From assembly GCA_028823885.1 (NCBI GenBank), contig JAPPFK010000081.1, positions 9,078 to 62,882 of the forward strand: 53,805 nucleotides of DNA, in the 5' to 3' direction. Both the position numbers and the translations under genes were made by a program. Each line of letters starts with the position of its first letter. Positions within the stretch are counted from its first letter, which is position 1. The DNA comes from Rhodospirillales bacterium. Lineage in GTDB: Bacteria; Pseudomonadota; Alphaproteobacteria; Rhodospirillales; UBA2165. Shown here in pieces: positions 37,583 to 45,191 of the stretch. Below the pieces are notes generated by a model. It was not told the origin of the DNA. It searched no databases and saw nothing but the letters and a program-made list of their open reading frames with translations.

Positions 37583-39373
37583 TTATAGTTTGCCCGCGAG
37601 ACCCGGGTAATCTTTCGAGTATTTGTACAACCTGAAAATGCGCCCTGGTTTTGGCATTTTGAAGTCCAGAACGGTCTCGCCGCCGTCGGTGACCTCGAGA
37701 ACCCGGTTGTTTTGCGCCTGTACCATCAGGACATTGCCGTTGGGCAGTTTACGCGCGCCGGACATAAAGGGCGCTTTCATTCCCTTCGAGCCATCGGAAT
37801 TGTAGCTCCAGGTTACCTCCACGTCCTTCGACCAATCCCAATTGCCGGAGGCATCTACCGGCATCTTCAACCGCAGGACATCGGAATAGCTGCCGTCGAG
37901 AACGCCCATAAACAGCTCGCCCGGATTATATTTGCCATCGGGCCCGCGCAAGCCGCCATTGTTGAAGATCTGCAGCTCGCCCGTCTCGGGTATCCAATAG
38001 GCGTCGTGCTGCCAAAATAGAACCGTTTCGTCATCGGGGCCGCCATAGGTTCTGGGGCTGCCCCAGCGATACAGCAGATCACCCGCGGGGCCCTTGGCCT
38101 CCTCGGTGGTTGTGTCGTGATCGATCACCCAGATCTCTCCGAAGGTTGCAGAGGAAACGACGAGTTGTTTATGCGCGGCGTTGTAATCGATCGAGTTGGC
38201 GTGAAAGAGCTGGCCGTTGACAAAAAGACGGTCAATCCGGTCATAGTTCGGATCGATCCGTCTCTTTTTCTCCGACACCGATCCATAGTTCGGCTTGGTC
38301 GCGTCGACATCCTGCACCAGGTGATCGCGGCTGTCCCATTCCCAAACGATCTTGCCGCCGCCGCTATTCAGATCAGGCGCGATCTCGATCAGGCGTTCGG
38401 TGAAGACGAGCCCGCTGCGGGACGGCTTGCCCTTCCAGCCGAAAGCCGTTGCCTCCGCGACAGTGTTGGCATCATAGACGATGGCCACGATGTTTCCGTT
38501 TGGAAGCACCGTGAAGTCATGGTGCAGGCAGTACTTGCGAAGCTCGCAATATTCAAACTCCCAGAGGACCTTGCTATCCCAGTCAACGAGTTCCAGGACG
38601 CCGTTTGCGCCAACGGGGAAGTCCCTGAGCGCTCGCCAGTGGAGCTTTGCGGTGGTCCGCGCCAGGAGACCGTTTTCCAGAAGGTAGGCGGACACGCCCT
38701 CCGGCGCGTATCGTTCGTTGGTCCATACATGCACGAACTTGCCCGCCGTATCCATGAGATAGGCGTTCGGCTGCGCCTGCCGGCGGCCATTGTCGTACGA
38801 GCCATGAAAGAAGAGATAACCATCATAGGCCCGGTCATCCGCACCGGGGACAACCGGTCCCTTGACCTCGTTATAATCGCGCATCCGAAAGGAAGCGATG
38901 AATCGGGCAATTTTTCTGTGGTCGGGCGGACGGCCAAAAAATGCCGGCGGCGGGCCGGGTGGCCGAGCAAGTTCCTTCCCGGTCAATTGACCGTCACGAT
39001 TATCGTCCAGGTGCGCCAGCCTCTGATGAGCAGCTGCGATTTCCGCGGCCGATATGGTGATGTCGGCGTCGTCATCGATGACATTGAAGACCCAGTTGCC
39101 GCGCACGATGTCCCAGATCCGGAATCGGCCGCCATGGGTTTCGTCGGGTGTCAGAGCCCCGTTTCCATCCTTGTCGAGCGTCGCCAGAACCGCAGGCGCC
39201 GCGGCAATCTCGTCCGCCGACAGCACTCGGTCGCCGTTAGTGTCCAGGGCGCGCTGAACGGTCGAGCTTCTCTTGGCAATTTCTTGCCGGCTTGGCGGTT
39301 GCTGCGCATCGGCCGGAAAAGACGTTACGGCAAGCGCCAAGGCAATCGATGCTGCTGCGAGACGTGTCTTCAC
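37583..39373 (-). CDS. secreted arylsulfotransferase-family protein with four EF-hands
   Basis: This is a 596-residue exported protein. The signal peptide KTRLAAASIALALAVTSFPA is followed by a likely cleavage after ADA (residue 23). Four calcium-binding EF loops follow at residues 44-55, 67-78, 100-111 and 123-134, each with acidic/Asn positions 1, 3 and 5 and Glu at 12 (for example DTNGDRVLSADE). From about 180 onward is an arylsulfotransferase-type beta-propeller: YLFFHGSYDNGRRQAQPNAY, HHDFTVLPNGNIVAI, QLFHANSIDYNAAHKQLVV and FWQHDAYWIPETGELQIF. Such enzymes transfer sulfuryl groups between phenols without PAPS, but this branch is uncharacterised as far as I know. GTG 39373 is chosen for AAGGAGG five bases before it. 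Confidence 0.82.
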   Translation of the reverse strand: MKTRLAAASIALALAVTSFPADAQQPPSRQEIAKRSSTVQRALDTNGDRVLSADEIAAAPAVLATLDKDGNGALTPDETHGGRFRIWDIVRGNWVFNVIDDDADITISAAEIAAAHQRLAHLDDNRDGQLTGKELARPPGPPPAFFGRPPDHRKIARFIASFRMRDYNEVKGPVVPGADDRAYDGYLFFHGSYDNGRRQAQPNAYLMDTAGKFVHVWTNERYAPEGVSAYLLENGLLARTTAKLHWRALRDFPVGANGVLELVDWDSKVLWEFEYCELRKYCLHHDFTVLPNGNIVAIVYDANTVAEATAFGWKGKPSRSGLVFTERLIEIAPDLNSGGGKIVWEWDSRDHLVQDVDATKPNYGSVSEKKRRIDPNYDRIDRLFVNGQLFHANSIDYNAAHKQLVVSSATFGEIWVIDHDTTTEEAKGPAGDLLYRWGSPRTYGGPDDETVLFWQHDAYWIPETGELQIFNNGGLRGPDGKYNPGELFMGVLDGSYSDVLRLKMPVDASGNWDWSKDVEVTWSYNSDGSKGMKAPFMSGARKLPNGNVLMVQAQNNRVLEVTDGGETVLDFKMPKPGRIFRLYKYSKDYPGLAGKL

Positions 39374-39487
39374 AAAATCCTCCTTATGATATTGCCCATA
39401 TGCCCGACCGCCCAATCCGGGGCACCCTGTTCTGGAGCCTCTTTTGCGCCATTTCCAAAGGGGCCTGGACGTAGGTGATTCGCCGAA

Positions 39488-39835
39488 TCACTCCGCAGCC
39501 TGCGTCACATCCGTATTCTGCAACTGATGACGTATTCTGCAACTGATGAATGGCCTGGCGGCTGTAGGCCACCGCCTTGTCATGTTCGCGCAGGATCAGC
39601 TTGCGCTCGGGCGCCTGGGCGACCGCCTCCTGCTGCGCCTCGATGAACAGCTTGTCCTCCAGGAAGGCTTCCCGGTTGGCGTCGTGAAACGCGACGTTCG
39701 CCGGTCCGTCCACCGGCTCGCCGCGTACCGCGGAGGCAAAAAAGTAGTGATAGCTGTCATCGTCCGCCGCTGCGGAATAGCATCAGGTTCTCACCCATGA
39801 TTTTGCGGGCGATTGGCCCGCTTTGGGTCGGAAAT
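39488..39835 (-). pseudogene. internally deleted Rieske non-heme iron oxygenase
   Basis: Minus-strand remnants of a VanA-like ring-hydroxylating oxygenase. One frame gives SGPIARKIMGENLMLFRSGG, like the strand before the Rieske cluster. A second frame, joined directly, gives DDDSYHYFFASAVRGEPVDG and then FLEDKLFIEAQQEAVAQAPE, like the C-terminal helices. The Rieske Cys/His pairs and the iron-binding 2-His-Asp site are absent, so the central roughly two-thirds is deleted and the pieces are out of frame. Near the end a 19-bp tandem duplication shifts the frame; with one copy removed the gene would end NTDVTQAAE-stop at 39488. The N-terminal match is short; the C-terminal match is clearer. Confidence 0.65.
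39512..39549. repeat. perfect 19-bp tandem duplication
   Basis: CGTATTCTGCAACTGATGA occurs twice without a gap, at 39512-39530 and 39531-39549. Since 19 is not a multiple of three it shifts the reading frame of the Rieske remnant just before its natural stop. Confidence 0.95.
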
Positions 39836-39998
39836 CGACTAGCTCGATGTCCGCTTCGCAAGCCTGTGTTTAGCCAAAATCGGACTCATCGATCCAATAC
39901 TCCAATTGGCTGCCTCACGGCCGGCCGCCGGAAATTTCCCGGCAAGCTGATTTGGGGCGCTCCTTGAATTAGGCGCGGGGCCGGTTAGTGTGGTCACC

Positions 39999-41114
39999 AT
40001 GAGGACCGGTTTGATTTGGGACGAGCGGTGCATGTGGCACGACACGGGGCTTTATTTCGGGCCCCATGAGGGCAGTTCCTGGGTGGAGCCAATTCAAAGC
40101 CCGGAAAACGCCGACGGGAAACGCCGCATCAAGAACCTGATTGACCGCTCCGGGCTCGGGTCCCGCCTCGCGGCTGTGGAATGTACCGCGGCTTCGGTGG
40201 ACGACATCCTCCTGGTCCATACGCCGGAGTATCTGGCCGAGGTCCAGCGCGTAAGCGATTCCGGGGGCGGCAACCTCGCCCGGCGAACGGGAACGACCCG
40301 CCTCGGCAGTCAGGGGATCGAGATTGCCCTGCTCGCCGCCGGAGGCGCCCTCGCGGCCGTCCGCTCGGTTCTCGAAGGCGAGGTGGAAAATGCCTACGCT
40401 CTGATCCGGCCGCCGGGACATCATGCGGAGCCCGGCGAGGCGCTCGGCTTCTGTATCTTCGCCAACGCGGCCATCGCCGGCCTCCATGCCTTGGAGACGG
40501 GCGGATTGGAACGCATCGCGTTCGTCGATTGGGACGTCCATCACGGCAACGGGACCCAGGCGGTCTTTTGGGAGGACCCAAGGGCGCTGACCATCTCCCT
40601 TCACCAGGAAGACTGCTACCCGCCGGAATCGGGCGGCGTCGACGAGACCGGCGCCGGGGACGGCGCAGGCACCAATCTGAATATTCCCTTGCCGCCCGGA
40701 TGCGGCGAGGCGGCTTATCTGGCGGCTTTCGATCGGGTGGTGCTTCCGGCGCTCGCCCGCTACCGGCCCCAGCTGATTGTCGTGCCGAGCGGATTTGACG
40801 CCGGCTTTCATGATCCGTTGGGCCGCATGATGCTCACCAGCCATAGCTTCCGCAAACTCGCCCGCCGCATCATGGGCGCCGCGGATGAACTATGTGGCGG
40901 GAAGCTCGTCATGACGCACGAAGGCGGCTATTCGCCGCACACCGTGCCCTTCCATTGTCTCGCCGTTCTGGAGGAAATGGCCGGGTTTCGGACCGATGTG
41001 ATCGACCCCTATTCGCCGCCCGATACGGAGGAACCCGGCGAGGTGCCGGCTCATCAGGCCGAAGCGGTCGGCCGCGCGGCCGGCCTGGTCGAACGGATTC
41101 CCCTGCCGGGCTAG
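39999..41114 (+). CDS. histone-deacetylase-family amidohydrolase
   Basis: This is a 371-residue zinc amidohydrolase of the class II HDAC/acetylpolyamine deacetylase family. The motifs are LIRPPGHHAEPGEALGFCIF (catalytic His pair), AFVDWDVHHGNGTQAVFW (zinc Asp and His), IVVPSGFDAGFHDPLGRMML (second zinc Asp) and VMTHEGGYSPHTVPF. Bacterial members deacetylate polyamines or other amides; the substrate here is not shown. ATG 39999 is preferred over GTG 39990 because MRTGLIWDERCMWHDTG is the usual start. Its stop overlaps that of the convergent thiolase-like gene by four bases. Confidence 0.9.
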   Translation: MRTGLIWDERCMWHDTGLYFGPHEGSSWVEPIQSPENADGKRRIKNLIDRSGLGSRLAAVECTAASVDDILLVHTPEYLAEVQRVSDSGGGNLARRTGTTRLGSQGIEIALLAAGGALAAVRSVLEGEVENAYALIRPPGHHAEPGEALGFCIFANAAIAGLHALETGGLERIAFVDWDVHHGNGTQAVFWEDPRALTISLHQEDCYPPESGGVDETGAGDGAGTNLNIPLPPGCGEAAYLAAFDRVVLPALARYRPQLIVVPSGFDAGFHDPLGRMMLTSHSFRKLARRIMGAADELCGGKLVMTHEGGYSPHTVPFHCLAVLEEMAGFRTDVIDPYSPPDTEEPGEVPAHQAEAVGRAAGLVERIPLPG

Positions 41115-42262
41115 CGTTTGTGGGGCTCGCTGCCGAAAATGATCGTTCCGGCGACCGAGAACATGCCGCCGACCCCGTGGGCAACCGAGATATTCGCACC
41201 GGGAACCTGAGCCGGCGCGATACCGCGAACCTGCCGGACGCTCTCCTGAAGGGCGTACATGCCGTACATCCCCGAATGCATGTAGCTCAGGCCGCCGCCG
41301 TTGGTATTCATGGGCAAACCGCCGCCGGGCGCCGTGTTGCGGTCCCGGACAAAGGCGGCCGCCTCGCCGGGCTTGCAGAAGCCCAAATCCTCCAGCCCAT
41401 AAAGGGGAACGTGGGCGAAAGCGTCGTAAATCATCAGATGGTCAACGTCGCCGCGGGAAATCCCGGCCTCGGAAAAGGCGCGCTCTCCGGACAACCGAAA
41501 GGCTTTCGACGACGTGAAATCGTCAAGCTGGCTGACCATGGGGCCTTCGGCGGCTTCGCCGGTTCCCAGAATATAGACCGGCGGCTGTGGAAAATCCCCG
41601 GCTCGGTCGGATGACGTCAGGATCAGCGCGCCGCCGCCATCGGTTCTCAGGCAGCACATCAAAAGCGTGAACGGGTAGGCGATCATGCGGGAGTTCATCA
41701 CGTCGTCGACGGTGATCGGGTCCTTGAAGGTGGCCCGCGGATTCATCGCGGCCCATTCCCGCTGAACCACGGAAACCGGAGCCATGTCTTCCGGCTTCAA
41801 ACCATAGGTCTCCAAATAACGGAGGACGGGGATGGTGAACATGGTCGGCGGGAGGCTGCCTCCATAGGGCACTTCGAACTGGCCGGCGAGCTTGCCGCCG
41901 ATAAACTCCGGGAAGCCCTTGGCCTCGACCCGGGACTTGCCGCTTTCGCCGTGGGTGATCAAAACGGTCGTGCACAAACCGGCTTCGATGGCGGCCATGG
42001 CGTGCCTGACGTGAAGCATGAACGAACTGCCGCCGATGAGCGTGCCGTCCAGCCAGGCGGGGGTGATGCCGAGATACTGGGCGAGGACATCGGGCGCCTC
42101 GCCCGCCGATGCGATGCCGTCGATGTCCGCGGCGGCGAGGCCCGCGTCCGCCATCGCATTCAAGGCGGCGTCAGCGTGCAACTGAAGTTCCGACGTTTCC
42201 GGGATAACTCCCATGTCCGTCGTTTCCGCCGCGCCGACCACGGCCACCGTTCCGCGCGCCAT
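41111..42262 (-). CDS. thiolase-like protein (SCP-x/Ltp2-type, probable lyase or aldolase)
   Basis: This is a 383-residue thiolase-fold protein. The position of the nucleophilic Cys of true thiolases reads LIGGSSFMLHVRHAMAAI, with Ser, as in the lipid-transfer-protein subfamily. The C-terminal NTNGGGLSYMHSGMYGMYAL and VAHGVGGMFSVAGTIIFG keep a His, a Tyr and the glycine-rich end but not the second Cys. Family members paired with a DUF35 protein (for example Ltp2 with ChsH2 in steroid side-chain breakdown) act as retro-aldolases. The DUF35 partner lies immediately upstream (stop at 42267), so an analogous complex is likely. The substrate is unknown. Confidence 0.8.
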   Translation of the reverse strand: MARGTVAVVGAAETTDMGVIPETSELQLHADAALNAMADAGLAAADIDGIASAGEAPDVLAQYLGITPAWLDGTLIGGSSFMLHVRHAMAAIEAGLCTTVLITHGESGKSRVEAKGFPEFIGGKLAGQFEVPYGGSLPPTMFTIPVLRYLETYGLKPEDMAPVSVVQREWAAMNPRATFKDPITVDDVMNSRMIAYPFTLLMCCLRTDGGGALILTSSDRAGDFPQPPVYILGTGEAAEGPMVSQLDDFTSSKAFRLSGERAFSEAGISRGDVDHLMIYDAFAHVPLYGLEDLGFCKPGEAAAFVRDRNTAPGGGLPMNTNGGGLSYMHSGMYGMYALQESVRQVRGIAPAQVPGANISVAHGVGGMFSVAGTIIFGSEPHKR

Positions 42263-42266
42263 GGCG

Positions 42267-42677
42267 TCACACTGCCGGTCTAAAGAACGGGAGGGTGATC
42301 TCGTCCGTCTGAGCCTCGAAGACCGCCTCGAGGGGCATGTCGAGCGTCAGCGCTTCCGGTGTCTGCTCGCAGCCGATGACGTTCGTCATCATCCGGGGAC
42401 CTTCCTCCAGGGTCACGACGGCCACGGAATAGGGAGGTTCCAGGCCCGGCGCGGGAATATGGCTGATGACATAGCTGTAAAGGGTCGCCTTTCCGCTCGC
42501 CGCGAACACCGAGACGTTTCGGCTGCTGCACTTTGGGCAGAACGGACGAGGCGGAAAATAGGCGGTGCCGCAATCGCCGCACCTCTGAAGGCGAAGCTCG
42601 CCAGCCTGCGCGCCCTCCCAGAAATGCCGCGTTTCAGGTGTCGGACGGGGCAGTAAACGCTGCGTCTGATCGGCCAT
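42267..42677 (-). CDS. DUF35 Zn-ribbon/OB-fold protein
   Basis: This 136-residue protein begins with a helix, then a zinc ribbon (RCGDCGTAYFPPRPFCPKCS) and an OB-fold (SGKATLYSYVISHIPAPGLE, PPYSVAVVTLEEGPRMM). DUF35 proteins form complexes with thiolase-like enzymes and guide acyl-CoA substrates. It precedes the thiolase-like gene by four bases in one transcript. Upstream, GAGGAG lies about seven bases before the ATG at 42677, and the AT-rich repeat region separates it from the divergent sulfatase. Confidence 0.88.
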   Translation of the reverse strand: MADQTQRLLPRPTPETRHFWEGAQAGELRLQRCGDCGTAYFPPRPFCPKCSSRNVSVFAASGKATLYSYVISHIPAPGLEPPYSVAVVTLEEGPRMMTNVIGCEQTPEALTLDMPLEAVFEAQTDEITLPFFRPAV

Positions 42678-42693
42678 CCCGGCTCCTCAAAAA

Positions 42694-42814
42694 AAACAAT
42701 AAATTAATTTCTCAATTAATTATTTAATTTGAAGAATACGTCTAATTTCGCCTATTGTCTACAAGCCGATTGATATGATAGCGTTGTTAATTGATTGAAC
42801 AAACAATAAATTAA
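42694..42814. promoter_or_regulatory. AT-rich divergent control region with repeats
   Basis: The 169-base gap between the DUF35 and sulfatase genes is far richer in A/T than its surroundings. A 14-bp direct repeat AAACAATAAATTAA occurs at 42694-42707 and 42801-42814. AATTAATT-TCTC-AATTAATT (42702-42721) and TTGTT-9-AACAA (42784-42802) are inverted repeats. They are plausible operators for the TetR regulator encoded at 44460, or RNA polymerase/UP elements for divergent promoters. Confidence 0.55.
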
Positions 42815-42846
42815 CATGTTCCCTTGAACGGACAAGGTGACTGGAG

Positions 42847-44454
42847 ATGAGCGTTGCGCGGCCGAACATCCTGTTCATCATTACCGATCAGCAGCGGGCC
42901 GACCACCTGAGCTGCGCCGGAAATCAGGTTCTGAAGACCCCTTATCTGGATTCCCTCGCCGGCCGGGGGCGGCGATTTGAAAACTTCTACGTCAATTCCG
43001 GCATTTGCCAGACCAACCGGGCGACCATCATGACCGGACAAACGGTGACCCAGCACGGCGTCCGGGTAAACGGCATTCCGATCTCCCTGGACTCGGTTTG
43101 TTACACGCATCTTTTGCGGGCCGGCGGCTATCGGACCGCCCTTTTCGGCAAGGCCCATTTCCAAAACATGACCACGGAACGGCCCAGTTTCCGGCAAGCT
43201 TCGGAGGATCTCGATCCGCCGCCGGAAGAACTGCGCGATTCCCGCACTCGAATTCGCTCCGGACCGGAATATGACCGTGAACTGAACTTTCAATACTCCC
43301 GCGACCCGGAAGCCGACGAACGGGAAGGCGACTATTACGGCTTCGAACGGTTCCGCGTCTGCACCTGGCATGGCGATGACGTGCAGGGCCATTACACCCA
43401 TTGGCTCCGGGAGCGTTTTCCGGACGAGGCCGACAACCGCTCAAGCGTCAATCCGGAGCCGGACCCGCGCTACAATGCGCCTCAGGCACGGAAGCCCCGT
43501 ATGCCGGAGGAACTGTATCCCACCAACTATGTCGCCGAGATGACCCTCGAGTATCTCGAGGAATACGCCCGTAGCGATCGGGAAAAGCCGTTTTTCATCC
43601 AGTGCAGCTTCCCCGACCCCCATCATCCGTTCACGCCGCCCGGCAAGTATTGGGACATGTACGATCCGGCGGATATCGAATTGCCGGCCTCCTTCTATCA
43701 TCGGCCCCATGACCAGACGCCCATTCTGGCGCGCATGCACCAGGAGCTGGCGGACGGCACCGCAAACCGGGAATGGGTGCGGCCCTATGCCGTGACCGAG
43801 GACGAGGCAAGGCAGATCACCGCTCTCACCTACGGCATGGTCTCGTTCATCGACGACAGTGTCGGGCGGATATTGGCCAAACTGAAAGAGCATGGCCTCG
43901 ATAAGAACACGGTCGTCATCGTCACCAGCGATCACGGTGATTGGATGGGCGATCACGGCCTCATGCAAAAGGCGCTTCTCCACTACCAGGGACTCATCAA
44001 GGTTCCCTTTATCTGGATGGAACCCGGCGACGAGTCGCCGGGCCGAATAGAGAGCGAGATCGGCTGCTCGCAGGATATTCCGAATACCATTCTGGCGCGG
44101 GCCGGATTGGCGCCGTCCGCGGGCATGCTGGGTGAAGACCTGACCAGGATCATGTTTGGCGGCGAGGCATCGAGGCGGGACGGTGTCGTTGTCGAGCAGG
44201 CGACCTCTCTGCCCCTTCCGGGGCGGGATCTGCCGATGCGCGTGAAGACTTATGTCGATCACGATTGGCGGCTTTCGTATTACGCCGGAGAGGAGTGGGG
44301 CGAATTGTACGATCTCAAGAACGACCCCGGAGAGATCGTCAATCTTTGGGCCTCCGAAGATCACAGGGTTACCCGGCTGGAACTGATGGAGCGGATGCTG
44401 AAGAACCTGATCCACTATGAATCCCGGACCCCTCTCCAGGTCATGACCGGCTGA
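42847..44454 (+). CDS. sulfatase-family hydrolase with variant formylglycine motif
   Basis: This is a 535-residue alkaline-phosphatase-superfamily hydrolase. The metal site residues appear in PNILFIITDQQRADHLSC and VVIVTSDHGDWMGDHGLMQK. The nucleophile region is NSGICQTNRATIMTG, with Cys54 and Arg58 of the CxPxR formylglycine motif but Thr instead of Pro. No signal peptide: the core begins at residue 5, so it acts in the cytoplasm. Relatives hydrolyse sulfate esters or phosphonate monoesters; which applies is open. AAGGTGA precedes ATG 42847. It heads a run of six plus-strand genes with gaps of 0-14 bases. Confidence 0.85.
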   Translation: MSVARPNILFIITDQQRADHLSCAGNQVLKTPYLDSLAGRGRRFENFYVNSGICQTNRATIMTGQTVTQHGVRVNGIPISLDSVCYTHLLRAGGYRTALFGKAHFQNMTTERPSFRQASEDLDPPPEELRDSRTRIRSGPEYDRELNFQYSRDPEADEREGDYYGFERFRVCTWHGDDVQGHYTHWLRERFPDEADNRSSVNPEPDPRYNAPQARKPRMPEELYPTNYVAEMTLEYLEEYARSDREKPFFIQCSFPDPHHPFTPPGKYWDMYDPADIELPASFYHRPHDQTPILARMHQELADGTANREWVRPYAVTEDEARQITALTYGMVSFIDDSVGRILAKLKEHGLDKNTVVIVTSDHGDWMGDHGLMQKALLHYQGLIKVPFIWMEPGDESPGRIESEIGCSQDIPNTILARAGLAPSAGMLGEDLTRIMFGGEASRRDGVVVEQATSLPLPGRDLPMRVKTYVDHDWRLSYYAGEEWGELYDLKNDPGEIVNLWASEDHRVTRLELMERMLKNLIHYESRTPLQVMTG

Positions 44455-44459
44455 GACTT

Positions 44460-45191
44460 ATGGATTCCGCAATCGACACCCTTGAATCGACTCCGGGCCG
44501 AAAATCCGGGAATGGCGGCCGCCGCGCGCGCCGGGGACGCCCGTCATTGGCGGAAATCGCGAGCCGCGAGAGTTCCCGGAAGCTTTTGCTCGAATCGGCG
44601 ATCGATGCCTTCGCCAGGCACGGATACGACGCCGTCACAACGGGGCTGATTGCCAGGAACGCCGGCATGGCTCAATCCATGGTCCACTATCACTTCAAGA
44701 CCAAGGAACAAATCTGGAAGGCGGCGATCGAACAACTGATGCGCAATTTGGGCGAGCGCTTTCCCTTGGCGAATGACGAGTTGAAGGATCTGGACCCCGT
44801 CAACCGGCTCAAGGTGCTGGTCCGCCGGTTCGTGAGGATGAGCGCGTCGGATGTCAGTCTCAGCCGGATCATGGTTCATGAAGGAACGACCGCGGGTCCC
44901 AGACTGATCTGGCTCGCCGAGAAGTTTCTCAAAGCCGGGTTCGAACCGTTCGACGAGACGGTGGCGGAAGGGGTTCGAGCAGGTCAATTGAAGGACCTCC
45001 CGGTTTACGCCGTAACGCACACGATTATTTCGGCCGCCGCCATGACCTATTGCCTGGCGCCGGTCGTCGAGGCCACCCACGGCGTCGATCTCACCGGCGG
45101 CGAGGCAGCCGAAGACCTGGCCGACTCGGTTCTGACCATTCTGTTTGACGGCCTTCTCGCCGGGCCGAACGAACAAGGGGCCGGCCGGTAA
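44460..45191 (+). CDS. TetR/AcrR-family transcriptional regulator
   Basis: This is a 243-residue regulator. A basic N-terminal extension (about 14-32, RRARRGRPSLAEI) precedes a TetR DNA-binding domain, LLLESAIDAFARHGYDAVTT then LIARNAGMAQSMVHYHFKTK. The C-terminal ligand domain is helical and without recognisable specificity. It lies inside the catabolic operon, five bases after the sulfatase, and is the only regulator in the cluster. It most likely senses a pathway acyl-CoA or the free acid and acts at the AT-rich gap upstream. Confidence 0.9.
   Translation: MDSAIDTLESTPGRKSGNGGRRARRGRPSLAEIASRESSRKLLLESAIDAFARHGYDAVTTGLIARNAGMAQSMVHYHFKTKEQIWKAAIEQLMRNLGERFPLANDELKDLDPVNRLKVLVRRFVRMSASDVSLSRIMVHEGTTAGPRLIWLAEKFLKAGFEPFDETVAEGVRAGQLKDLPVYAVTHTIISAAAMTYCLAPVVEATHGVDLTGGEAAEDLADSVLTILFDGLLAGPNEQGAGR

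Noticed and set aside
38117..39478. 453-codon plus-strand open frame opposite the arylsulfotransferase gene
   Set aside because: The minus strand encodes a signal peptide, EF-hands and propeller motifs; the plus frame has none.
39384..39713. Intact 109-residue protein on the minus strand
   Set aside because: Its N-terminal part is the C-terminus of a Rieske oxygenase, and its last 35 residues arise only from the 19-bp duplication frameshift.
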